Source of the DNA: Planctomycetota bacterium
Lineage (GTDB): Bacteria; Planctomycetota; UBA1135; UBA2386
Length of the DNA stretch: 39,387 nt
Assembly (NCBI GenBank): GCA_029936315.1
Contig: JAPYTD010000039.1
Location: 1 to 39,387 of the forward strand
Reading direction: 5' to 3'
Under the pieces are notes generated by a model. The model saw only the letters and a list, made by a program, of their open reading frames with translations. It searched no databases and was not told the DNA's origin. Of this stretch, positions 32,830 through 39,387 are shown in pieces (within the stretch, counting starts at the first letter, position 1; every line of letters starts with the position of its first letter). The position numbers and the translations under genes are program-made.

Positions 32830-35800
32830 ATGCGCGCGATTCTCTCATGTGTCTTGCTGGTAGTGGTGATTGCGGCGCAGGCCTCAGCCCAGATCGCTAC
32901 AACCCAGATCGCTTCAACCCAGGACCCCGCTGACTCGGTGCCGATCTTTGACGGTGTGAGCCTCAAGGGCTGGCGCGGAGATAAGGCGTTGTGGCGCGTC
33001 GAGAACGGTGCGATCGTTGGCTCGACGCACGGCGTAAAGTTGAAGGCGAACTCGTTCTTGATCTATGAGACGGAGTTCGCTGATTTCGAACTGCGCTGCA
33101 AGATTCGGCTCGAAGGCAACAACAATTCGGGCATCCAATACCGCAGCCGCGTCAGCGACCGCGAGAACTACCGCGTCGTTGGCTACCAGTGCGACATGCA
33201 TCCCAACCCGCCGTACGCGGCGATGCTCTACGACGAGGGCGGTGGCGGCATCATCGCTCAGCGCGGGCAGTTCGTGCGGTGGGACGACCGGCAGCGTCGC
33301 GAACTTGGGCGAATCGCCAAGGCCGGCAAGATCGACGTCGGCGAGTGGCAGGACCTGCGCATCGTGGCGCGCGGTGATCTCGTCTGGCACGAACTCGATG
33401 GCCGGGTGGTGACTGCTGTGCAGGACCAGCGAGCGTCGGCGCCAAAAGGGGGCGTGATCGCGTTCCAGGTGCACCGCGGCCCCGCGATGCGAGCGTACTT
33501 CCGGGACGTTTCCGTGCGTGCGTTTTCGAAGCCTGAGGACGTGGCCGTTCCGGGGGCGGTGCGTGCGTTGTTGCTGAGGGCGGCGAACTCCGCTGCCCCG
33601 CAGACTGGGCCGACGCCTCACTGGCTGTGGGACGCGGACGCGCAAGGGGACGAAGAGCTGTTCTTGCGGCGCGAGTTCGCAGTCTCGGCAGTGCCGAAGA
33701 AGGCGCGCCTCGCGATCGTCTGCGACAACAACTGTCGCGTCTACGTCAACGGCATCAGGGTCGCGAGCGATGACTCATGGGAATCCGCGAAGGTCGTGGA
33801 CGTTGCCAAGCACCTCAAGGCCGGCGACAACGTCGTCGCGGTGCACGCCTGGAACGATGGCGGTCCCGCTGCCATGGCCTTGCGCCTCTCATGGCAAGAT
33901 GGCGAGAACGAAAACGCAGTCATCTCAGACAAGACGTGGCATTGCCATTCGGATGATCCCGATGGCTGGGACCGGGTCGGTTTCGACGATTCGAGTTGGC
34001 CGCTGGTGCGTGACTTGGGGCCGCTCGGCGGCGCAGGATTGCCCTGGTCGGGACGGTACGGCCGCCAGGCCCTTGGCACCCAAGTCGATGCGTATGCACC
34101 GCAAATCGCGATGGTCGATTGGGAGATTGATGTGCCCGTCGGTCAGCCGTTGGCGATGCGTTTGCTCGACATCCCGCGCGAGCTCGGTTCGTGGGTGTCG
34201 TTGGCGGCGGATCCGCAGGGGCGCCTCTATTCGAGTTCGCAAGGCGGCGGGCTCTACCGCATCACCCCGGCGCTGGACTTCGGCGGCACGACGACGATCG
34301 AAGCGGTGCCGGTCGAACTTGGCGGTGCGCATGGCCTTTTGTGGTGGCGCAACTGCCTCTACGCGGTCGTCAACGGCAAGCATGATGGATTCTACCGGCT
34401 GACCGATACCGACTCGGATGACATGCTGGACCACGTCGAGTTGTTGCGCGCGCTGGATGGCAGCGGGGAACACGGGCCGCACTCCGTGGTCGTCGCACCC
34501 GATGGGGAAAACCTGCTCGTGCTGTGCGGCAACATGACCAAGCTGACCGAGATCGTCTCGAGTCGCGTGCCGCAGAACTGGGCCGAGGACAGGCTGCTAC
34601 CGCGCCTCAACGACGCGCGCGGCTTTTGGGGTGGCTACTCGCCGCCGGGTGGTTGCCTCTACCAGGTCGACCCTGACGGCAAGCGTTGGGAGCTGATTTG
34701 TTGCGGCTTCCGCAACCCGTTCGATCTCGTCGTGTTGCCGACCGGCCAAGTAGTCGTCTACGACGCCGACATGGAGTGGGACATGGGCTTGCCGTGGTAT
34801 CGCCCGACGCGTTACCTCGCCGGCCAAAGCGGCGTGGACTATGGTTGGCGCAAGGGCAGTGCCAAGTGGCCGCTCGACTACCCGGATGCGCAGAAGGCGT
34901 TGCAGGACATCGGGCCGGGCTCGCCAACGGGAATGGCCTACGTGCCGGGAACCGCGGGCGGCATCATTGGCCTCGATTGGACGTTCGGCACCGCCTACTT
35001 CGAAGGCAGCCCGTGGCAGGTTGGTGCGCCGTTCCCGGTCGCCGATGTGACGTTGTCGCAGCGAGCCGATGGTGGCGTCTACGTGGTGACCGGTGGGCGC
35101 GGCTTGCCATCACGATTGATTCGACTCGTCGCTGGTCGGGCGTCGGGTGATTACGCGTGGACCGACGAAGAAGCGCTACGCATGGCTCGGTGGGGCCCGG
35201 CAACTTCGTGGCCTGAGACGGAAACGCGCACCGCACAGCAGATCCTCGATGCCGGTCAGGTCGGTGGCGATGCGTTGCCGTTTGCTGGCGTGCCGCTATT
35301 GCGAACGCCGGACTGGGTTACGGCCCGCATCGCACTGGAGCGCCTTCCTGCCGACAAGTTCCGCAGCACGGTGCTCGCCGTCGACACCGCGCGGCCCGAT
35401 CGTTCCTTCGCTGGTCTACTCGCACTCGCCCGACAAGGCACCAAGTCGGACCTGCAACCGATGCTCGACGCACTCGGCAAGTTTTCGTTTGCCAAGCTGT
35501 CGCACGACCAGCGCATCGCGTGGTTGCGCGTGCACTCGCTCGCCTTGATGCGCCAAGGCCCGGCAAGCGACGAACAACGCGACGCGATTGCGGCACGCCT
35601 GTTGCCGTTGTTGCCCGCCGGCAACGAACGGCAGAATCAGGACTTGTGCGAGCTGCTCACCTACGTCGAAGCCACCGGCGTGCTCGACAAGGCCGTGCCG
35701 CTGTTGACGCCGCTGCGCCCATCCGAGCCGCCGGCGTGGGCCGAATTGGCGACGCGCAATGCGGTCTACGGCGACGTCATCGACAAGATGATGGCCAACA

Positions 35801-36552
35801 TGACGCCGATGGGGCAGCTTGCGATCGCCAACGCCTTGCGCACGGTGAAGAGCGGTTGGACCATCGATCAGCGCCGCACTCTGTTCACGTTCTTGGGCGA
35901 GGCTCGCGGCCGATCCGGTGGCGCGAGCTACGACGGCTACGTGCTCAAGATGGTCGACCTCGCGTGGGCGACGTGCTCGGACGATGAGAAGCGTGAACTG
36001 GAGTTTCTGGTCGGCCGCGTGCGCGCCCCGAAGAACAAGTTCCGCTCGAAGCCGCCCAAGGGCCCGGGCAAAAACTGGCAGGTCTCCGACATCCCGGAGC
36101 TGGTCCAAGGTGGCTTCAAGGGCCGCAAGAAGAAGGCGGGCCGCAACCTGTTCCACGCGGTCGGCTGCGCGTCGTGCCACTACTTCCAAGGCGAAGGTGG
36201 GTTTGGTGGACCGGACCTGACCAGCTTGAAGAACAAGTTCCGCGCCAGCGACGTGCTCGAGGCGGTGATCGATCCCAGCAAGGTGATCAGTGATCAATAC
36301 TCCGGCCAAGTGCTGACCAAGAAGGATGGCAGCGCATTGTTTGGAGTTGTTCACAAGACCTACGACGGCGACATGGAGGTCTACGAAGTGATCCCGGCGG
36401 TTGCCGACGCCAAACCGGTTCGCATCCCGATCGATCAGGTCCGGAAGGTCGAACCGTCGCCGCAATCGCCGATGCCAGCCGGGTCGTTGGATCGCATGTC
36501 CAAGGACGAGATCCGCGACCTGATCGCGTTCTTGCTCGGCGAGAGCAAGTGA
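32830..36552 (+). CDS. Giant DUF1080 / dehydrogenase-like / HEAT / c-type haem protein (PVC type)
   Basis: A 1240-residue protein with a signal peptide (MRAILSCVLLVVVIAAQASA). Residues 38-235 resemble DUF1080 (3-keto-disaccharide hydrolase-like; IFDGVSLKGW, NNNSGIQYRSR). Residues 258-400 form a beta-sandwich with CRVYVNGIRVASDDSW and VVAVHAWNDG. Residues of about 425-790 resemble the sorbosone/glucose dehydrogenase-like propeller of PVC membrane-bound dehydrogenases (LWWRNCLYAVVNGKHDGFYR, GPHSVVVAPDGENLLVLCGN). A helical HEAT-like part follows. The C-terminus is the PVC haem-binding domain, with C1113-A-S-C1116-H1117, then GEGGFGGPDLTSLKNKF and SKDEIRDLIAFLLGESK. The enzyme is probably periplasmic or surface located and passes electrons from sugar oxidation to a haem. 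The ATG at 32830 gives a better signal than the GTG at 32812. Confidence 0.92.
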   Translation: MRAILSCVLLVVVIAAQASAQIATTQIASTQDPADSVPIFDGVSLKGWRGDKALWRVENGAIVGSTHGVKLKANSFLIYETEFADFELRCKIRLEGNNNSGIQYRSRVSDRENYRVVGYQCDMHPNPPYAAMLYDEGGGGIIAQRGQFVRWDDRQRRELGRIAKAGKIDVGEWQDLRIVARGDLVWHELDGRVVTAVQDQRASAPKGGVIAFQVHRGPAMRAYFRDVSVRAFSKPEDVAVPGAVRALLLRAANSAAPQTGPTPHWLWDADAQGDEELFLRREFAVSAVPKKARLAIVCDNNCRVYVNGIRVASDDSWESAKVVDVAKHLKAGDNVVAVHAWNDGGPAAMALRLSWQDGENENAVISDKTWHCHSDDPDGWDRVGFDDSSWPLVRDLGPLGGAGLPWSGRYGRQALGTQVDAYAPQIAMVDWEIDVPVGQPLAMRLLDIPRELGSWVSLAADPQGRLYSSSQGGGLYRITPALDFGGTTTIEAVPVELGGAHGLLWWRNCLYAVVNGKHDGFYRLTDTDSDDMLDHVELLRALDGSGEHGPHSVVVAPDGENLLVLCGNMTKLTEIVSSRVPQNWAEDRLLPRLNDARGFWGGYSPPGGCLYQVDPDGKRWELICCGFRNPFDLVVLPTGQVVVYDADMEWDMGLPWYRPTRYLAGQSGVDYGWRKGSAKWPLDYPDAQKALQDIGPGSPTGMAYVPGTAGGIIGLDWTFGTAYFEGSPWQVGAPFPVADVTLSQRADGGVYVVTGGRGLPSRLIRLVAGRASGDYAWTDEEALRMARWGPATSWPETETRTAQQILDAGQVGGDALPFAGVPLLRTPDWVTARIALERLPADKFRSTVLAVDTARPDRSFAGLLALARQGTKSDLQPMLDALGKFSFAKLSHDQRIAWLRVHSLALMRQGPASDEQRDAIAARLLPLLPAGNERQNQDLCELLTYVEATGVLDKAVPLLTPLRPSEPPAWAELATRNAVYGDVIDKMMANMTPMGQLAIANALRTVKSGWTIDQRRTLFTFLGEARGRSGGASYDGYVLKMVDLAWATCSDDEKRELEFLVGRVRAPKNKFRSKPPKGPGKNWQVSDIPELVQGGFKGRKKKAGRNLFHAVGCASCHYFQGEGGFGGPDLTSLKNKFRASDVLEAVIDPSKVISDQYSGQVLTKKDGSALFGVVHKTYDGDMEVYEVIPAVADAKPVRIPIDQVRKVEPSPQSPMPAGSLDRMSKDEIRDLIAFLLGESK

Positions 36553-36564
36553 GGGTGGTCGGGT

Positions 36565-36588
36565 GGGTCGCGGGTTTGGGCGTGACCC
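36565..36588 (+). terminator. Hairpin downstream of the haem giant
   Basis: An 8-bp stem (GGGTCGCG paired with CGTGACCC, one G-T pair) with an 8-base loop, starting 13 bases after the stop codon. It may end the transcript of the giant gene. No T-run follows. Confidence 0.42.
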
Positions 36589-36651
36589 ATGGGCCGTTGC
36601 AGCCGTTCAATGCATAAGCTCTTCCGCGTTACTCGGGCTAGCATTTGCGCG

Positions 36652-36865
36652 ATGCTCCGAGTCGTCGCAACTGCCCTGATGTCCGTGTGCGCATGGGCCC
36701 AGCAGACGCCGATAACCGTTCATGACGACATCCAGTATTGAGCTTGTTCGGCGACCAGCCCACCCAATCGAGTTGGCCAATACAACGGCCGAGGCGGCAT
36801 TGCTCAGCATGCGTCCGGACGAAGATCTGCTGATGCCAATGCTGCTTGCGTTCTTGTTTCCGTAG
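36652..36865 (+). other. Signal-peptide ORF and overlapping small ORF, probably a broken secreted gene
   Basis: At 36652-36741 a 29-codon frame reads MLRVVATALMSVCAWAQQTP and ends ITVHDDIQY, a normal-looking signal peptide with only a few residues after it. At 36722-36865 a second frame, overlapping the end of the first by 20 bases, encodes 47 residues (MTTSSIELVRRPAHPIEL then ANTTAEAALLSMRPDEDLLM and LAFLFP). Together they suggest a frameshifted or truncated secreted protein rather than two working genes, but translation of either is possible. Confidence 0.25.
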
Positions 36866-36870
36866 TCGAG

Positions 36871-38553
36871 CTAGCGAGGGCCGACCCCGTGCACCTGCAG
36901 TTGCGGGAATGGGATGCCGAAGCCGTGCTTGCTGCAGGACTGCACCAGCAGGCGGTTCACGAGCCGGTCGAGGATGTGGTAGTGGATCGCCGCTTTGCCG
37001 GCGAACTGCACTTCCACTTGGAAGTCGAGCGAGCTGGATCCCGCCGCAGCCAGTTCGACGCGGGCCTTGTGCACTGACTCGGCGTCTGCGCTCTGGGCGA
37101 GGCCTGCTTCGAGGTCGGCTTGCAGCATGGCAGGGACCTTGTCGGCCGCGTCCTTTTGGTGGCAGTAGTCGATGGCGAACGTGACGGTGATCTCAAAGCC
37201 CTGTGACAGGTTGCGCGGGTTGAGTTCGAGGAAGGCAGCGGTCGGGTAGCTGCGTGGAGCATCGTGGCGTTCGACTAGCACGACCACTTCTGGTGTTTGC
37301 AGACGGACCCGGCCGACGAGGTCGTCGCCGATTGCGACGACGTCGCCTTGTTTGCATGGGAACCACGGTTCGTCGGGCCCGGCCGCGCGGGAGCGGTTGC
37401 CGATGAGTTGGCCGATGGGGACGCGCAGTTGGCCACCGGTCAGTGCCGGGTTGCTGAGTCGCGAATAGAAGCGCAGCGCATCGATCCGGAACGGCAGGCC
37501 GTCGATCAGGATGCGTTCTCCTTCGCGCACGGAGCCGATGTTCAGCATCAGGCGGATCTGTTCGGCGTACGCTGGTGCTGACTTGACGATCACCCAGCCG
37601 ACCCCAATCACGACGAGCACGCCGATCACTAGCATCACATGCTCGCCGCGGGCGTACGGCACGATCAGGGTCGCTGCAACCGCCAGCACTAGCGTAATGA
37701 TCCGAAGGATGACATCGGCGAGTCGACCCCGGAACTCGGCCTTGCGCTTCTTGCCGATGATCAGGGTGCTGACGAGTCGCAGTACGAAGAACACGATCAG
37801 GAAGACCGCGACACACATCAGGATGCTGAGTCCGCTGCCGAGGAGTTCGTTCGCATTTTCCTGCAACGTGTCGAACCAGTCCTTCTGGGCAGCCTTCAAC
37901 TGATCCCTGTTCTCTGCCAACACAAGAAGTTCGTTGTTGAACCTCGCCTCCCGGGGGATCCACTGGTCGCGCAATTCGATGTTCACTTGCTGAATTGCGT
38001 CCGTGTTGCGGGGCGTGATCGGGAGTTGACGTAGCGCCTGTAGGGTGTTCTGGATCTTCACACGCGCGGCTTTCGTGACCGCAATGCGCCGTTCCACCGT
38101 CTCGATCTCCTTGTCAACCGCGAGCCTGCGGCGGACATCTTCGGTCAGTCCGTTGAGCAGGTCTACAACGGGTCGCAGCGCTTCGAGTGCGTCGGCCAGC
38201 AAGTCGAGCTTGGTGTCTTCTGGAACCTCGAACTTCTGAACGTCGATCTGGGTCATCACCCCTGCGAACTGCCAGCGGAGCTGCTGGATCTCCTCGTCGA
38301 GTCGGGTGACACTCGCCTGATCGTTCGCGTCGTTGGCCTTCTTGCGATCGGCTCGTTTGGCCTTGAGCTGGGCGGCCAAGGTACGCAGCGCGTTTGTGGT
38401 GCTCTCTGGCAGTGCCTGGCTTGGTTCGCTGCTCGGTGCCTGCCCCTCTGCATTCTGCCCCGGGGGAGTAGGCCCTTGTGCGTGGACCGGGTTGGCGAGT
38501 AGCAGCGCCGAGGCCAGCAGGACGAGGGCGAGCCGGGTCACGATCTTTGGCAT
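36871..38553 (-). CDS. MscS-family mechanosensitive channel with a long N-terminal coiled-coil region
   Basis: A 560-residue protein. The signal (MPKIVTRLALVLLASALLLA) is followed by about 200 residues of charged helices (QLKAKRADRKKANDANDQAS, VERRIAVTKAARVKIQNTLQ), presumably a periplasmic coiled coil. Three transmembrane segments follow at about 238-266, 275-297 and 304-327 (LSILMCVAVFLIVFFVLRLV, IITLVLAVAATLIVPYARG, HVMLVIGVLVVIGVGWVIV). The following part has an MscS-like beta domain (GERILIDGLPFRIDALRFYS, GGQLRVPIGQLIGN) and an alpha/beta C-terminal part. MscS channels open under membrane tension. The pore-lining helix lacks the repeated Gly/Ala pattern of Escherichia coli MscS, so gating may differ. 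An ATG at 38703 adds residues with Arg-rich composition and is not preferred. It is divergent from hisS with 62 bases between starts. Confidence 0.87.
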   Translation of the reverse strand: MPKIVTRLALVLLASALLLANPVHAQGPTPPGQNAEGQAPSSEPSQALPESTTNALRTLAAQLKAKRADRKKANDANDQASVTRLDEEIQQLRWQFAGVMTQIDVQKFEVPEDTKLDLLADALEALRPVVDLLNGLTEDVRRRLAVDKEIETVERRIAVTKAARVKIQNTLQALRQLPITPRNTDAIQQVNIELRDQWIPREARFNNELLVLAENRDQLKAAQKDWFDTLQENANELLGSGLSILMCVAVFLIVFFVLRLVSTLIIGKKRKAEFRGRLADVILRIITLVLAVAATLIVPYARGEHVMLVIGVLVVIGVGWVIVKSAPAYAEQIRLMLNIGSVREGERILIDGLPFRIDALRFYSRLSNPALTGGQLRVPIGQLIGNRSRAAGPDEPWFPCKQGDVVAIGDDLVGRVRLQTPEVVVLVERHDAPRSYPTAAFLELNPRNLSQGFEITVTFAIDYCHQKDAADKVPAMLQADLEAGLAQSADAESVHKARVELAAAGSSSLDFQVEVQFAGKAAIHYHILDRLVNRLLVQSCSKHGFGIPFPQLQVHGVGPR

Positions 38554-38615
38554 GAGCACAAGGTAGCGCAGGCGTCGTTTGGATTCGCGCGTCGTCGCGG
38601 CTACACCATTGTCAG

Positions 38616-39387
38616 ATGAGTAAGGCGATCTCGACCAAACCATGCGGCGGCATGCGCGACTTCCTGGCCGAGGATGTGGTGCAAAGACGCTACGTGCTGG
38701 CAACCGTGCAGCGCGTCTATGAGTCCTTTGGCTTCGTGCCGCTCGAAACGCCGACTATCGAGAACTTGTCGACATTGCTCGGCAAGTACGGTGCCGAGGG
38801 CGATCAGCTGCTGTATCGCCTGCTGCATCGCCGCGACAAGCTGACCCGAGCCATCGATGCCGGGGTGCAGAGCGAACTCGATTTAGCCGCCGAGGGCCTG
38901 CGCTATGACCTGACGGTGCCGCTGGCCCGCGTCGTCGCCAACTACAAGGACCTCCCGGCGTTCTACAAGCGCTACCAGATCCAGCCGGTCTGGCGCGCGG
39001 ATCGGCCGGCGCGCGGTCGCTTCCGCGAGTTCTACCAGTGCGATGTCGACATCACTGGCACGACCAGCCTGGTCGCCGATGCCGAAGTCTGTGGCGCGAT
39101 TGCGCAGGTGCTGATCGATCTCGGTTTCCGGGACTTCAAGATCCTGACGAACCACCGCGAGCTGCTGCGCGCGTTGGTTGCCGATGCTGGCATTCCTGCC
39201 GAGGGTGAGTCGTTGGCGTTGATCGCGCTCGACAAGCTCGACAAGGTTGGAGCCGTGGGCGTGCAGAAAGAACTCGTCGACAAGGGCATCCCAGCAGAAC
39301 AGGGCGCTGGCTTGCTAGCGTCTTTGGACCGCATGCGCGAAGACGGCGCGCTGCAACGTCTCTCAGAAGGCGGTGAAGGTCCCGGTG
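38616..39387 (+). CDS. hisS: Histidyl-tRNA synthetase (3' truncated)
   Basis: The frame opens at an ATG at 38616 and runs off the right edge; 257 complete codons are visible. It begins MSKAISTKPCGGMRDFLAED, matching the conserved start of HisRS, followed by class II motif 1 around FVPLETPTIENLSTLLGKYG, then YDLTVPLARVVANY and class II motif 2 as RADRPARGRFREFYQCDVD. These match the ATP-dependent charging of tRNA-His with histidine in the cytoplasm. The motif 3 region and anticodon-binding domain lie outside the window. It probably uses its own promoter in the 62-base gap shared with the MscS gene. Confidence 0.96.
   Translation, partial: MSKAISTKPCGGMRDFLAEDVVQRRYVLATVQRVYESFGFVPLETPTIENLSTLLGKYGAEGDQLLYRLLHRRDKLTRAIDAGVQSELDLAAEGLRYDLTVPLARVVANYKDLPAFYKRYQIQPVWRADRPARGRFREFYQCDVDITGTTSLVADAEVCGAIAQVLIDLGFRDFKILTNHRELLRALVADAGIPAEGESLALIALDKLDKVGAVGVQKELVDKGIPAEQGAGLLASLDRMREDGALQRLSEGGEGPG

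Noticed and set aside
35416-36465. Minus-strand frame of 349 residues opposite the haem domain of the giant gene
   Set aside because: The plus strand has a haem motif and continuous family similarity; the minus frame is Arg-rich and has no motif.
1-39387. CRISPR arrays, tRNA or rRNA genes, insertion sequences and prophage
   Set aside because: No regularly spaced direct repeats, tRNA cloverleaf sequences, rRNA motifs, transposases or phage genes were recognised by eye.

Overview
This window most likely comes from a high-GC Planctomycetota chromosome. The phylum call is an inference from gene content: a DUF1080 / sorbosone-dehydrogenase-like / c-type haem giant of the type found in Planctomycetes and Verrucomicrobia, several sulfatase domains, a sialate O-acetylesterase with DUF2341 and LamG modules, Asp-box and VCBS propellers, a DUF2341/nidogen-like secreted protein, frequent GTG/TTG starts and few clear Shine-Dalgarno sequences. 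No rRNA, tRNA, CRISPR array, insertion sequence or prophage was seen. Both ends cut a gene: a SulP transporter on the left and hisS on the right.

Layout. Positions 1-3.1 kb hold a SulP-STAS-CBS transporter overlapping a CBS-pair protein, then a DUF1801 protein. Positions 3.2-4.3 kb (minus) hold a small charged protein and a NYN-LOTUS protein. Positions 4.6-9.5 kb hold two divergent, clearly paralogous sortilin-like Asp-box propeller proteins. Positions 9.6-13.8 kb (minus) form an apparent operon of a GH71/99-like protein and one long ORF that contains two complete sulfatase domains. Positions 13.8-15.8 kb hold a predicted outer-membrane barrel lipoprotein and a divergent TauE/SafE permease. 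Positions 16.0-18.5 kb encode a PQQ-type propeller fused to seven VCBS/FG-GAP calcium repeats. Positions 18.7-25.2 kb (minus) hold a secreted protein, a 999-residue sialate esterase-like enzyme and a HEAT-repeat protein. Positions 25.5-31.0 kb (plus) hold RidA-like, DnaJ-like, GGDEF and ABC-F (Uup-like) genes, with a decayed protein kinase fragment between dnaJ and the GGDEF gene. Positions 31.0-36.6 kb hold a di-haem peroxidase lipoprotein, a small exported protein and the 1240-residue haem-binding giant. Positions 36.9-39.4 kb hold an MscS-like channel divergent from hisS.

How the genes may work together. The secreted hydrolases (GH71/99-like, double sulfatase, sialate esterase) and the propellers suggest degradation of sulfated and acetylated polysaccharide outside the cytoplasm. 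The giant DUF1080-dehydrogenase-haem protein and the di-haem peroxidase lipoprotein could be an extracytoplasmic sugar oxidation and electron-transfer set. SulP and TauE/SafE are anion permeases that could handle sulfate released by sulfatases; these links are inference. Relic segments (a kinase missing its middle, a 13-residue sulfatase motif just after a stop codon, short signal-peptide ORFs) show that genes have been lost or rearranged here. No complete unknown system stands out; the most unusual items are the double sulfatase, the PQQ-VCBS fusion and the relics.
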